Positions 43,159 through 51,698 of a DNA stretch of 64,000 nucleotides are shown here, one piece after another. This stretch comes from Pseudonocardia phyllosphaerae (GTDB lineage: Bacteria > Actinomycetota > Actinomycetes > Mycobacteriales > Pseudonocardiaceae). The position numbers were made by a program, and so were the translations under genes. The notes under the pieces are model-generated. The model ran no database searches and was not told where the DNA came from. It saw only the letters and a program-made list of their open reading frames with translations. The stretch spans positions 256,970 through 320,969 of the forward strand of contig NZ_JBKGXS010000006.1 in NCBI RefSeq assembly GCF_046546475.1. The letters are read 5' to 3'. How positions within the stretch are numbered: the stretch's first letter is position 1; every line of letters begins with the position of its first letter.

Positions 43159-44031
43159 TCAGGCCGAGGCGTCCGCGGGGCGGCGCAGGGTGCCGTAGAC
43201 GAACAGGCCGTACCGGCGCGCCAGGGCGGCGTAGCTGCCGACCGTCCCGATGGCGCGGTCCCGCTTGCGGATCGACGCGTACGGGCTGGCCACCAGCCGG
43301 CGGGTGAACTCCCGCTGGGTGGCGAACTGCTCCTTGCTCGTGGCCGCGGACGCCGACCCGGGGTGGATGCGGAACCCGGCGGCGGTGCGCCGGTCACCGT
43401 GCAGGTTCCCGTGACGCAGCAGCCGGACCCACAGGTCCAGGTCCATCGTGAACAGCAGCTCGGGGTCGAGGCCGCCGATCGCGTCGAAGTCGGCGCGGCG
43501 GAACATCGCCGCGGCGGGCGGGCCGATCGGGTTGCCGCCGTGCCGGACCACGGTGCGCAGGACGTCGTTCGCGTCGCAGGTCCCGAGGATCGAGCGCGGC
43601 AGGTGCCGTCCGGCGAACAGGACACGGTCGGTGTCGTCGACCATGTCGGTCCGGCCCACGGCCAGCGCGAGGTGCGGGTCGGCCCGCAGCCGCTCGACCT
43701 GCTCGGCCAGCGATCCGGGGGCGACGACGTCGTCCGCGCACACGATCTTGACGAACTCCCCGCGGGCGAGCTCGATCGTCCGGGTCCAGTTCTCCGCCAT
43801 CGGCACGGTCTCGGTCGCCCGCTCCAGCCGGATCCGGGGGTCGTCGAAGGATGCGACCACGTCGGCCGAGCCGTCGGTGGAGGCGTTGTCCCGCACGACG
43901 ACCTCCATGCCGCCGTCGGGTGTCCTGACCTCCTGCTCGAGCACGCTGTGCAGCGTCCGCTCGAGATGCTCGGCGCCCTGGTACACGGGGATGCACACGG
44001 AGAGCACCGGAGTGTCGTGCTGGGTGAGCAC
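43159..44031 (-). CDS. family 2 glycosyltransferase
   Basis: A 290-residue inverting glycosyltransferase with a GT-A fold. The N-terminal SVCIPVYQGAEHLERTLHSVL, VVVRDNASTDGSADV and VKIVCADDVVAPG (the DxD-like metal site) are classical GT2 elements, and a later FTMDLDLWVRLL holds the acceptor-side acid. No transmembrane segment is seen. It could add sugars to a cell-wall polymer or glycolipid; the donor is unknown. The start is the GTG at 44031 with AGGAG 6 bases ahead. The frame continues upstream to 44493, but that part has no family match. Confidence 0.9.
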   Translation of the reverse strand: MLTQHDTPVLSVCIPVYQGAEHLERTLHSVLEQEVRTPDGGMEVVVRDNASTDGSADVVASFDDPRIRLERATETVPMAENWTRTIELARGEFVKIVCADDVVAPGSLAEQVERLRADPHLALAVGRTDMVDDTDRVLFAGRHLPRSILGTCDANDVLRTVVRHGGNPIGPPAAAMFRRADFDAIGGLDPELLFTMDLDLWVRLLRHGNLHGDRRTAAGFRIHPGSASAATSKEQFATQREFTRRLVASPYASIRKRDRAIGTVGSYAALARRYGLFVYGTLRRPADASA

Positions 44032-44328
44032 GGGGGCTCCTCTTCGTACGGTCGGACCGCGGCCCTGTCGGGCGCGGTGGGGTGCGGGCGGATGTCGTTC
44101 TGACGGCTCTGCCACCGGAGCGAACCGCGTGCGGTTGCCTGCGTGCCAGGATCGACACGCCGAACGGTCGGTACGATGCGGCAAAAGCGCCGATTCGGGA
44201 CACGGTGGTGCACAACCGGCCGTGCGGCGCGATGATCGGAGCCCTCCGGTGCCTCGGCGCGACCGCGTCCCGGCGGGCCCGGACGGGAACCCCGGGGTGA
44301 CCCCCTGCGGACGCCGGGGCGGTCCTGC

Positions 44329-44334
44329 TATCCT
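44329..44334 (+). promoter_or_regulatory. -10 element (TATCCT) upstream of the infC operon
   Basis: TATCCT ends 5 bases before an ATG at 44340, so a transcript would begin at that ATG. It is probably the promoter of the infC-rpmI-rplT operon, with a leader of about 220 bases. The sequence from 44032 to 44328 shows no gene. Confidence 0.5.
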
Positions 44335-44339
44335 GGGGA

Positions 44340-44447
44340 ATGCGACCACCCGGTTGCTGCGTTCACACGTGTGCACCGGGCGTTCAAGTGGAGCCCCGCT
44401 CCCACCCGGCGTCGTGCACGTGGTCCGCCACCACGGTGTCCGGGTAA
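44340..44447 (+). CDS. Cys-rich leaderless mini-ORF in the infC leader
   Basis: A 35-residue open frame begins with ATG at the predicted transcript start. It reads MRPPGCCVHTCAPG at the N-terminus, with a second Cys-rich spot (ASCTWS). Four Cys codons occur, two of them adjacent. Its stop is about 110 bases before the infC start. It may be a leader peptide that controls the operon by ribosome stalling, or chance. Neighbouring sequence up to 44557 holds several GC-rich inverted segments. Confidence 0.35.
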   Translation: MRPPGCCVHTCAPGVQVEPRSHPASCTWSATTVSG

Positions 44448-44557
44448 CTGGTCCGGCCGTCCGCGGCGCACGTGTGTGCCGCCGGCCGAACACGGGTCTT
44501 CGCTTGTCGTCGCCGGCAGCAGGTTAAGCGACAACAGCGAGTTTCTCGGGAGACCCC

Positions 44558-45127
44558 ATCAGCACAGAGCCCCGCATCAACGACCGCATCCGCGTGCCCG
44601 AGGTCCGCCTCGTCGGCCCGAACGGGGAGCAGGTCGGGATCGTGCGCATCGAGGACGCCCTCAAGCTGGCCCAGGACGCCGACCTCGACCTCGTCGAGGT
44701 CGCCGGTCAGGCCCGCCCGCCGGTCTGCAAGCTCATGGACTACGGCAAGTTCAAGTACGAGAGCGCGCAGAAGGCCCGGGAGTCCCGGCGCAACCAGCAG
44801 CTCACCGTGATCAAGGAGCAGAAGCTCCGGCCGAAGATCGACAAGCACGACTACGAGACGAAGCGCGGTCACGTCATCCGCTTCCTCGAGGGCGGCAACA
44901 AGGTCAAGGTCACGATCATGTTCCGCGGTCGCGAGCAGTCGCGTCCCGAGCTGGGCTACCGACTGCTCCAGCGTCTGGCCGAGGACATCGGTGACATGGC
45001 CGTCGTCGAGGCCGCTCCGAAGCAGGACGGTCGCAACATGACGATGGTGCTGGCGCCGACCAAGAAGCCGGGTCGCAAGCCCGCCGCTGCCGCCAGCTCC
45101 GACGCCCCGGCCGACGCCGAGGCGTGA
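44558..45127 (+). CDS. infC: translation initiation factor IF-3, ATC start
   Basis: IF-3 checks the start codon and keeps ribosomal subunits apart. The protein from the ATC at 44558 begins ISTEPRINDRIRVPEVRLVG, the conserved N-terminus of actinobacterial IF-3. The N-domain runs to about residue 75 (RPPVCKLMDYGKFKYE), the linker is basic, and the C-domain (KVKVTIMFRGREQ) follows; a Lys/Ala-rich tail ends it. GGGAG lies 5 bases before the ATC. The next GTG (44594) would cut off the conserved start. Rare ATC/ATT starts let IF-3 repress its own translation, as known for infC. About 190 residues. Confidence 0.95.
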   Translation: MSTEPRINDRIRVPEVRLVGPNGEQVGIVRIEDALKLAQDADLDLVEVAGQARPPVCKLMDYGKFKYESAQKARESRRNQQLTVIKEQKLRPKIDKHDYETKRGHVIRFLEGGNKVKVTIMFRGREQSRPELGYRLLQRLAEDIGDMAVVEAAPKQDGRNMTMVLAPTKKPGRKPAAAASSDAPADAEA

Positions 45128-45243
45128 GAGCCGGCCCCGTCCGGACCGCACGGCCCACCGCCGTCCGGGACGGCCTCGGGGACGGTACGCAGTGCCCGAC
45201 ACGACCCCCGGTCCGCCGGGGGCCGACACCGAACGGATACGCC

Positions 45244-45438
45244 ATGCCCAAGAACAAGACGCACAAGGGGACCGCGAAGCGGGTCCGCAAGACCGGTACC
45301 GGCAAGCTGATGCGTCAGCAGGCCGGCCTGCGGCACCGCCTGGAGGTCAAGTCGCGCAAGGAGAAGCGCGACCTGTCGGGCACGGTCGACGTGGCCAAGC
45401 CGGACGTCAAGCGCGTCAACAAGCTGCTCGGTCACTGA
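45244..45438 (+). CDS. rpmI: 50S ribosomal protein L35
   Basis: L35 is a small basic protein of the large subunit. The 64 residues start with MPKNKTHKGTAKRVRKTGTGK and hold the typical HRLEVKSRKEKRDL middle part. It lies 116 bases after infC and 76 before rplT, the universal order infC-rpmI-rplT. Translation of rpmI and rplT is controlled by L20 in many bacteria. The ATG at 45244 is the conserved start; the frame upstream is non-coding leader. Confidence 0.97.
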   Translation: MPKNKTHKGTAKRVRKTGTGKLMRQQAGLRHRLEVKSRKEKRDLSGTVDVAKPDVKRVNKLLGH

Positions 45439-45514
45439 TCTCTTCCCGCCCTTTTTCGACCTTCCGGCGCCCGGAGCCCCACCGGGACCGCCGCAGTACC
45501 CCAGGAGATAACCC

Positions 45515-45901
45515 ATGGCACGCGTGAAGCGCGCGGTGAACGCCCAGAAGAAGCGCCGCACCACGCTGGAGTCGACCGCCGGCTACCGCGGGCAGCGTTC
45601 GCGGCTGTACCGCAAGGCCAAGGAGCAGATGCTCCACTCCATGAACTACGCCTACCGGGACCGTCGCCAGCGCAAGGGCGACTTCCGGCAGCTGTGGATC
45701 ACCCGCATCAACGCGGCGGCCCGCGCCAACGACATGACCTACAACCGGCTGATCCAGGGCCTCAAGGCCGCCGGTGTCGAGGTCGACCGCAAGAACCTGG
45801 CCGAGCTCGCCGTCAGCGACCCGGCCGCGTTCACCGCCCTGGTCAAGGTGGCCAAGGAGAACCTGCCGGCCGGTACCCAGCAGGGCTCCTCCGCGGCCTG
45901 A
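45515..45901 (+). CDS. rplT: 50S ribosomal protein L20
   Basis: L20 is needed for early assembly of the 50S subunit and binds 23S rRNA. The 128-residue protein has the basic N-terminal tail (ARVKRAVNAQKKRRTTLESTAG), then the helical core (YRGQRSRLYRKAKEQM, NYAYRDRRQRKGDFRQLWITRIN). CAGGAG stands 8 bases before the ATG. It is in the infC operon and the next gene, an rRNA methyltransferase, follows after 2 bases, so it is likely co-transcribed. Confidence 0.97.
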   Translation: MARVKRAVNAQKKRRTTLESTAGYRGQRSRLYRKAKEQMLHSMNYAYRDRRQRKGDFRQLWITRINAAARANDMTYNRLIQGLKAAGVEVDRKNLAELAVSDPAAFTALVKVAKENLPAGTQQGSSAA

Positions 45902-45903
45902 GC

Positions 45904-46731
45904 GTGACCCGCTCCGCCGCATCGCACGGCACCGAAGCGCCCGGCACCGAACGCACCCCGCGCGTCGCCGCAGCCCGCAAGCTGCTGCGACGCGCCGGGC
46001 GCGATCGGGCCGGGCGTTTCCTCGTGGAAGGCGCGCAGGCCGTGCGCGAGGCACTCGACGGCGCCGCCGTGCACGAACTGTTCGTCACCGACACCGCCGC
46101 CGCGCGGCATCCCGAGCTCGTCGGGGCCGCCCGTGACCGCGGCGTCCGGGTGCTGCCGGTGACCGAGAAGGCCGCCGCCGCACTGTCGGAGACGGTGACT
46201 CCGCAGGGCCTCGTCGCGGTCTGCGACGTGCTCGACGTCCCGGTCGCGTCGGCGCTGGCCGGCAGCCCGACGTTCGTCGCGGTCTGCGCGGGCATCGCCG
46301 ACCCCGGCAACGTCGGCACCGTCACCCGGGTCGCCGACGCCGCAGGCGCCGACGCCGTCCTGCTCGCCGGGGACACCGTCGACCCGCACAACGGCAAGGC
46401 CGTCCGCGCGTCGACCGGCAGCGTGTTCCACCTGCCGCTGGCCCGCGACCGCGACGCCCCCGGCGTGCTCGGCGCCTGCCGCGACGCCGGCCTGGTCACC
46501 CTGGTCGCCGACGCCGCGGGCGAGCGCGACCTGTACGACCCGTCGACCGCCGCGCTGCTCGCCGGCCCGGTCGCCTGGGTGTTCGGCAACGAGGCGCACG
46601 GGCCCGGCCCCGAGCTGATGGCCGCCGCCGACCACCGCGTCCGGATCCCGATCCCGGGCCGCGCGGAGTCGCTGAACCTCGCCACCGCAGCCGCGGTCTG
46701 CCTCTACGCCACCGTCGCCGCACGGGCCTGA
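45904..46731 (+). CDS. TrmH/SpoU family RNA 2'-O-methyltransferase
   Basis: A knotted (SPOUT) RNA methyltransferase of 275 residues. The N-terminal substrate-binding domain reads KLLRRAGRDRAGRFLVEGAQAVREAL, and the three SpoU motifs follow: ADPGNVGTVTRVADAAGAD (motif 1), WVFGNEAHGPGPEL (motif 2), and IPIPGRAESLNLATAAAVCLY (motif 3). It uses SAM to methylate a ribose in 23S rRNA or tRNA; which one is not certain (23S rRNA 2'-O is likely for this position beside rplT and pheS). The start is the GTG at 45904, 2 bases after the rplT stop. Confidence 0.92.
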   Translation: MTRSAASHGTEAPGTERTPRVAAARKLLRRAGRDRAGRFLVEGAQAVREALDGAAVHELFVTDTAAARHPELVGAARDRGVRVLPVTEKAAAALSETVTPQGLVAVCDVLDVPVASALAGSPTFVAVCAGIADPGNVGTVTRVADAAGADAVLLAGDTVDPHNGKAVRASTGSVFHLPLARDRDAPGVLGACRDAGLVTLVADAAGERDLYDPSTAALLAGPVAWVFGNEAHGPGPELMAAADHRVRIPIPGRAESLNLATAAAVCLYATVAARA

Positions 46732-46761
46732 CCTGGGCGTAACCGGGTGGCGACGCACCTC

Positions 46762-46767
46762 TAGGAT
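46762..46767 (+). promoter_or_regulatory. -10 element (TAGGAT) of pheS
   Basis: TAGGAT lies 10 bases before the ATG at 46778, with GAGGGC between. The mRNA would have a leader of only a few bases. Confidence 0.45.
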
Positions 46768-46777
46768 CGAGGGCACC

Positions 46778-47839
46778 ATGAGTGACGACGCTGCTGCGGA
46801 GACCAACCCGCTCGACCCGGACGTGCTGAAGGCCGCGGTGGAGTCCGCGCGCGCCGCGTTCGAGCAGGCGACCGACCTGGACGCCCTGGCCGCGGCCAAG
46901 CCGGCGCACCTCGGCGACAAGGCGCCGATCCCGATGGCCCGCCGCTCGCTGGGACAGCTGCCCGGACCGGAGCGCGCCGACGCCGGCAAGCGGGTGAACG
47001 CCGCCCGCCAGGAGGCCCAGGCCGCGTTCGACGACCGTCGCGCCGCCCTGGTCGCCGAGCGCGACGAGCGGGTGCTGCGCGAGGAGACCGTCGACGTCAC
47101 GCTGCCCTGGGACCGGCGCCCCCGCGGGGCCCGGCACCCCATCACGCAGCTCTCCGAGCGGATCGCCGACATCTTCGTCGGGATGGGCTGGGAGATCGCC
47201 GAGGGCCCCGAGGTCGAGGCGTCCTGGCTGAACTTCGACGCGCTGAACTTCGGCAAGGATCACCCGGCGCGCACCATGCAGGACACGTTCTACCTCGGCG
47301 ACCCCGAGCAGGGGCAGGACTCGGGCACGGTGCTGCGCACGCACACCTCCCCGGTGCAGGTCCGGTCGCTGCTCGAGCGGGAGCTGCCGGTCTACGTGGC
47401 CTGCCCGGGCCGCACGTTCCGCACCGACGAGCTCGACGCCACCCACACCCCGGTGTTCCACCAGGTCGAGGGCCTCGTGGTCGACGAGGGGCTGACGATG
47501 GCGCACCTCAAGGGCACCCTCGACGCGTTCGCCCGCGCCATGTTCGGCCCGGACGCCGGGACCCGGATGCGGCCGTCGTACTTCCCGTTCACCGAGCCCT
47601 CCGGCGAGGTGGATCTGTGGTTCCCGCAGAAGAAGGGCGGCGCCGGCTGGGTCGAGTGGGGCGGCTGCGGCATGGTCAATCCCAACGTCCTGCGCGCCGC
47701 GGGCGTCGACCCGGAGCGCTACACCGGGTTCGCCTTCGGCATGGGCATCGAGCGGACCCTGATGTTCCGCAACGGCATCCCCGACATGCGGGACATGGTC
47801 GAGGGCGACATCCGCTTCTCGACCGCCTTCGGCGTCTGA
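46778..47839 (+). CDS. pheS: phenylalanyl-tRNA synthetase alpha subunit
   Basis: The alpha subunit holds the catalytic class II domain of the (alpha-beta)2 enzyme that charges tRNA-Phe. The 353-residue protein has an N-terminal coiled-coil tRNA-binding arm (1-90), then motif 1 (HPITQLSERIADIFVGMGWE), motif 2 (RTHTSPVQVR; FRTDELDATHTPVFHQVEG) and motif 3 (GFAFGMGIERTLMFRNGI). pheT follows after 36 bases. The short leader and promoter (46762-46767) suggest no T-box or attenuator. Confidence 0.97.
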   Translation: MSDDAAAETNPLDPDVLKAAVESARAAFEQATDLDALAAAKPAHLGDKAPIPMARRSLGQLPGPERADAGKRVNAARQEAQAAFDDRRAALVAERDERVLREETVDVTLPWDRRPRGARHPITQLSERIADIFVGMGWEIAEGPEVEASWLNFDALNFGKDHPARTMQDTFYLGDPEQGQDSGTVLRTHTSPVQVRSLLERELPVYVACPGRTFRTDELDATHTPVFHQVEGLVVDEGLTMAHLKGTLDAFARAMFGPDAGTRMRPSYFPFTEPSGEVDLWFPQKKGGAGWVEWGGCGMVNPNVLRAAGVDPERYTGFAFGMGIERTLMFRNGIPDMRDMVEGDIRFSTAFGV

Positions 47840-47875
47840 GCCCCTTCACTCTCACCATCTGAGGAGTTCCGAACA

Positions 47876-50395
47876 GTGCGCGTGTCCGCCTCCTGGCTCG
47901 CCCGGCACATCGACCCGGCCGCCCTGCCGTCCTCGCCCGAGGAGATCGGCGAGGCGTTCGTCCGGGTCGGGCTGGAGGTCGAACAGATCCACCCGGCCCC
48001 GGACGTCACCGGGCCGGTGACCGTCGCCCGGGTCGCCGGCATCGAGGAGCTGACCGAGTTCAAGAAGCCGATCCGGTACTGCCGGGTCGAGTTCGAGGGC
48101 GACCGGCACCGCTACGTCGTCTGCGGCGCCCGCAACTTCGCCGAGGGCGACCTGGTGGTCGTCACCGAGCCGGGCTCGGTGCTGCCCGGGAACTTCGAGA
48201 TCGCCCAGCGCAAGACCTACGGCAAGGTCTCCGACGGCATGATCGCCTCGGCCAAGGAGCTCGGCCTCGGTACCGACCACGCCGGCATCCTCGTGCTGCC
48301 GCCCGGCACCGCCGAGCCCGGCGACGACGCGCTGGAGGTCCTCGGGCTGGCCGAGCCGGTCGTCGAGCTGGCCGTGACTCCGGACCGCGGGTACTGCTTC
48401 GCCGTGCGCGGCCTCGCCCGCGAGCTCGCGACCTCGCTCGACGCCGAGTACACCGACCCGGCCTCGCAGGTCACCGTGCCCGAGGCGACCGGCGACGCCT
48501 GGCCGGTCACGATCACCGACACCGAGGGCTGCGCCCGGTTCGTCGTCCGCCGCGTCGACGGCGTCGACCCGGCCGCGCCGAGCCCGTGGTGGATGCAGCG
48601 CGCGCTGATCTCGGCCGGGATGCGGCCGATCTCGCTGATCGTCGACGTCACCAACTTCGTGATGCTCGACCTCGGCCAGCCGCTGCACGGCTACGACGCC
48701 TCCCGCGTCACCGGCACCATCGACGTCCGCCGCGCGGCCGCGGGGGAGAAGCTGGCCACTCTCGACGGGCAGACCCGCACCCTCGACCCGGACGACCTGC
48801 TCATCACCGACGACTCCGGCCCGATCGGGCTCGCCGGCGTCATGGGCGGGGCCTCGACCGAGATCCCCGCGCTCGACGACCTCGAGCCGGGGGCCCGGGT
48901 TGACGTCCTGCTGGAGGCCGCGCACTTCTCCCCGCCGGTGATCGCGCGCGCCGCGCGGCGGCACAAGCTGCCCAGCGAGGCCTCGCGCCGGTTCGAGCGC
49001 GTCGTCGACCCGGCACTGCCCGCGGTCGCCGCCGAGCGGGCCGCGCAGCTGCTCGTCGAGCTGGGCGGCGGCACCCTGGCCGACGGCCGCACCGACGAGG
49101 GTGGGATCCCGCCGGTCGCCCCGGTGCGGATGCCGCTGGATCTGCCCGACCGCGTCGCCGGGGTCGCCTACCCGCGCGGCGCGACCGTGCGGCGGCTCAC
49201 CCAGGTCGGCTGCACCGTCGAGCTCGACACCGCCGACGACGGCCGCGGCATGGTCGTCGCGACCCCGCCGACCTGGCGCCCCGACCTCACCCAGGCCGCT
49301 GACCTGGTCGAGGAGGTGCTGCGGCTGGAGGGCTACGACACCATCCCGTCGGTGCTGCCGTCGGCACCCGGCGGCCGCGGCCTCACCCCGGCCCAGCAGC
49401 GGCGCCGCGCCGTGTCGCGCGCGCTCGCCGAGTCCGGCCTGGTCGAGGTGCTGCCGTTCCCGTTCGTCTCCGACACCGTGTGGGACGACCTCGGCCTGCC
49501 CGCCGACGACGAGCGCCGCCGCACCGTCGCCGTCACCAACCCGCTCGACGCCGAGCGGTCCCGGCTGTCCACGACCTTGCTGCCCGGCCTGCTGGACATG
49601 CTGGTGCGCAACCGTTCCCGTGGTGCCGAGGATCTCGCGCTGTACGCGATCGGGCAGGTCGTGCAGCCCGCGCAGAACCCGCCCGCGATGCCCGACCCGG
49701 CCGTCACCGGGCGGCCGTCGGACGAGGAGTACGCGGCGCTGCGGGCTGGGCTGCCCGCGCAGCCCACGCACGTCGCGGTCGTGCTGGCCGGGGCCCGCGA
49801 GCCGCGCGGCTGGTGGGGCAAGGGGCGCCCCGCGGGCTGGGAGGACGCCGTCGAGACCGCCCGGCTGACCGGTGCCGCCGCCGGGGTCGAGCTGCGGCCG
49901 CGGCGCGCCGAGCACGCCCCGTGGCACCCCGGCCGCTGCGCCGAGCTGGTCGTCGCCGGGACCGACGCCGGGGACAGCACCGTCGTCGGGTACGCCGGTG
50001 AGCTGCACCCGAAGGTCGTCGAGGCGCTCGGGCTGCCCGCCCGCACCGCCGCCGTCGAGATCGACCTGGACGCGGTGCCGCTGCAGGAGAACCTGCCGGT
50101 GCCCGCAGTGTCGTCGTACCCGCCGACCTCGGTCGACGTCGCGCTCGTCGCCGACGAGACGGTGCCGGCCGCCGACCTCGCCGACGCCCTCACCGAGGGA
50201 GCCGGTGACCTTCTGGAGTCGGTGCGGCTGTTCGACGTCTACACCGGGGAGCAGGTCGGGGCCGGGCGCCGGTCGCTGGCGTTCTCGCTGCGGCTGCGCG
50301 CCCCGGACCGCACGCTGACCAGCGAGGAGGCCAACGCCGCCCGCGACGGTGCGGTGGCCGCGGCGAGCAGCAGGCACGGCGCCGTCCAGCGCTGA
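47876..50395 (+). CDS. pheT: phenylalanyl-tRNA synthetase beta subunit
   Basis: The beta subunit binds tRNA-Phe and carries the editing domain. The 839-residue protein has a tRNA-binding (EMAP-like) domain about 40-150, the B3/B4 editing domain (about 210-390, RPISLIVDVTNFVMLDLGQPLHGYDA), B5 (about 405-480), the catalytic-like core and the ferredoxin-fold anticodon-binding domain at the end (SSYPPTSVDVALVADETV). It starts with GTG 47876 preceded by GAGGAG 9 bases away. It is followed by an inverted repeat (50439-50505). Confidence 0.97.
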   Translation: MRVSASWLARHIDPAALPSSPEEIGEAFVRVGLEVEQIHPAPDVTGPVTVARVAGIEELTEFKKPIRYCRVEFEGDRHRYVVCGARNFAEGDLVVVTEPGSVLPGNFEIAQRKTYGKVSDGMIASAKELGLGTDHAGILVLPPGTAEPGDDALEVLGLAEPVVELAVTPDRGYCFAVRGLARELATSLDAEYTDPASQVTVPEATGDAWPVTITDTEGCARFVVRRVDGVDPAAPSPWWMQRALISAGMRPISLIVDVTNFVMLDLGQPLHGYDASRVTGTIDVRRAAAGEKLATLDGQTRTLDPDDLLITDDSGPIGLAGVMGGASTEIPALDDLEPGARVDVLLEAAHFSPPVIARAARRHKLPSEASRRFERVVDPALPAVAAERAAQLLVELGGGTLADGRTDEGGIPPVAPVRMPLDLPDRVAGVAYPRGATVRRLTQVGCTVELDTADDGRGMVVATPPTWRPDLTQAADLVEEVLRLEGYDTIPSVLPSAPGGRGLTPAQQRRRAVSRALAESGLVEVLPFPFVSDTVWDDLGLPADDERRRTVAVTNPLDAERSRLSTTLLPGLLDMLVRNRSRGAEDLALYAIGQVVQPAQNPPAMPDPAVTGRPSDEEYAALRAGLPAQPTHVAVVLAGAREPRGWWGKGRPAGWEDAVETARLTGAAAGVELRPRRAEHAPWHPGRCAELVVAGTDAGDSTVVGYAGELHPKVVEALGLPARTAAVEIDLDAVPLQENLPVPAVSSYPPTSVDVALVADETVPAADLADALTEGAGDLLESVRLFDVYTGEQVGAGRRSLAFSLRLRAPDRTLTSEEANAARDGAVAAASSRHGAVQR

Positions 50396-50438
50396 GCCCG
50401 CTCTCCGAGCCGTTCCCTTCGGCTCCGTCGGGCTCCGT

Positions 50439-50505
50439 GAACGCGCACCCGTCACGTGGACGCGCATCTGATCCGGTGTGCGTTCCCCGCGACGGGTGCG
50501 CGTTC
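50439..50505. repeat. 15-bp perfect inverted repeat between convergent genes
   Basis: gaacgcgcacccgtc (50439-50453) and gacgggtgcgcgttc (50491-50505) are perfect arms; inside, ggacgcgca and tgtgcgttcc can extend the fold. It lies after pheT and before the end of the lipoprotein gene on the other strand, so it can end transcription from both. The long loop (37 bases) is unusual and could also mark a repeat element. Confidence 0.75.
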
Positions 50506-50518
50506 GCCGGTGGCGGGG

Positions 50519-51589
50519 TCAGCGGGTGAGCGCGGCGGCGACCGCGCGCCACGTCCGCTCGTCGGGGGAGCGGCCGGCGACGGTCACCGTGACCAGCCGG
50601 CGCGCCGTCCCGACCTGCAGCGTCGGCCCGCCGACGGTCTCCAGGACCGCGGCGGCCACCCCGGAACGCAGGCCTCCGACCGGGTGGGCGCCGGGCGCCG
50701 CGCGCACCCAGCGGACCGGGGTCGTCCGGTTCGTCGTGTAGACGTTCACCGCGACCGTCGCCTGCCCGCCGATGGCGAAACAGGACCGCGCCGGAGTGCC
50801 GTCCGGGCGCCTGACCAGCGCGTTCACCGGACGTGCGACGGGTGCGGTGCCGAGCAGCCGGGTGAGGTCCGTGGTGCCGAGCAGGCACTCGTCGTCGACG
50901 GCGTCGGCGGTGAGCGGCGGGGGCGGGGCTCCCGCAGTGGCTGCCGGCGGGGCGCTCGGGCCGGCGGAGTCGGGCGCCCGTGGTGCCGGGACGGCGGACC
51001 CACCGCCCCGGTCGCCGGTACCGCTGGAGGCGTTCGCCTCGGGTGCTGCGCCGGTCGACGCACCGGTCGGCTCCTCCGTCCGAGGGGTGTCCCCGGCAAC
51101 TGCGGAACCGGATCCGGGTGCTGAACCGGGCGTTGGATCTCCGGAGGACGGCCCCGGTGCCCCCGGGGCCACCGGTGGCGGTGCTCCCGGCGTCGTCGAC
51201 GGCGGGAACGCCGGCACCCCGTAGGTGGGCCCGGGCGGGAACGTCGGGACGGGCACGTCCGTCCCGGGCCCGCTGAACGCCCTCGTCGGACCCGCGGCCT
51301 CCGGCTGCCCGCCCGACGACGGTGCCTGTTCCGGCTGCTGCGCCTGTCCCGGCTGCGCCGCCTGAGCGGACTGCTCCGGCTGACCGGGCTGCCCCGACCG
51401 ACCGGACTGCTCCGACTGCTCCGACTGCTCGGACTGTTCCGACTGCTCGGACTGCGAGGCGACCGGCAACGGGGGACCCGCCCCCTCCGGCCAGGCGTGC
51501 CCGTCGACCGTCGCCCCGCACCCGGCACAGCCCAGTACCAGCACCGCACCCAGGAGCGTGACCCACGCCTTCCCGCCCACCGTCCGCAC
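50519..51589 (-). CDS. lipoprotein with Ser-Glu-Gln repeat linker
   Basis: A 356-residue exported lipoprotein of unknown function. The signal peptide (VTLLGAVLVLGCAGC) has its lipid Cys at residue 21 or 24. Then comes (SEQ)n at about residues 43-60, coded by a 9-bp repeat (51406-51455), and a long Pro/Gly/Ser region to about residue 240. The C-terminal domain (about 245-356) starts DDECLLGTTDLTRLLG and contains a second Cys (RSCFAIGG), a two-Cys layout like DUF3558-type lipoproteins. The GTG at 51589 follows a leaderless -10. Confidence 0.75.
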   Translation of the reverse strand: MRTVGGKAWVTLLGAVLVLGCAGCGATVDGHAWPEGAGPPLPVASQSEQSEQSEQSEQSEQSGRSGQPGQPEQSAQAAQPGQAQQPEQAPSSGGQPEAAGPTRAFSGPGTDVPVPTFPPGPTYGVPAFPPSTTPGAPPPVAPGAPGPSSGDPTPGSAPGSGSAVAGDTPRTEEPTGASTGAAPEANASSGTGDRGGGSAVPAPRAPDSAGPSAPPAATAGAPPPPLTADAVDDECLLGTTDLTRLLGTAPVARPVNALVRRPDGTPARSCFAIGGQATVAVNVYTTNRTTPVRWVRAAPGAHPVGGLRSGVAAAVLETVGGPTLQVGTARRLVTVTVAGRSPDERTWRAVAAALTR

Positions 51590-51596
51590 CCGCGGG

Positions 51597-51602
51597 ACGC
51601 TA
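51597..51602 (-). promoter_or_regulatory. -10 element (TAGCGT) of the lipoprotein gene
   Basis: TAGCGT on the minus strand lies 7 bases before the GTG at 51589. The divergent argC promoter is about 80 bases away. Confidence 0.5.
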
Positions 51603-51661
51603 GGGTCCGCCCCGGGCCGGCGAGCCGGATCCGCGCGACGGTTCGCGATCGCGAACCCGCT

Positions 51662-51698
51662 TTGCATGACATTCCGTGCTCATGCATAATCATCCATG
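51662..51698 (+). promoter_or_regulatory. ARG box(es) and -10 of the arginine operon
   Basis: CATGCATAATCATCCATG (51681-51698) matches 13 of 18 positions of the B. subtilis-type ARG box as I recall it, and TTGCATGACATTCCGTG (51662-51678) is a weaker second copy. CATAAT (51685-51690), 7 bases before the GTG at 51698, is a -10, so ArgR bound here would cover the promoter. The region is distinctly poorer in GC. Confidence 0.65.
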
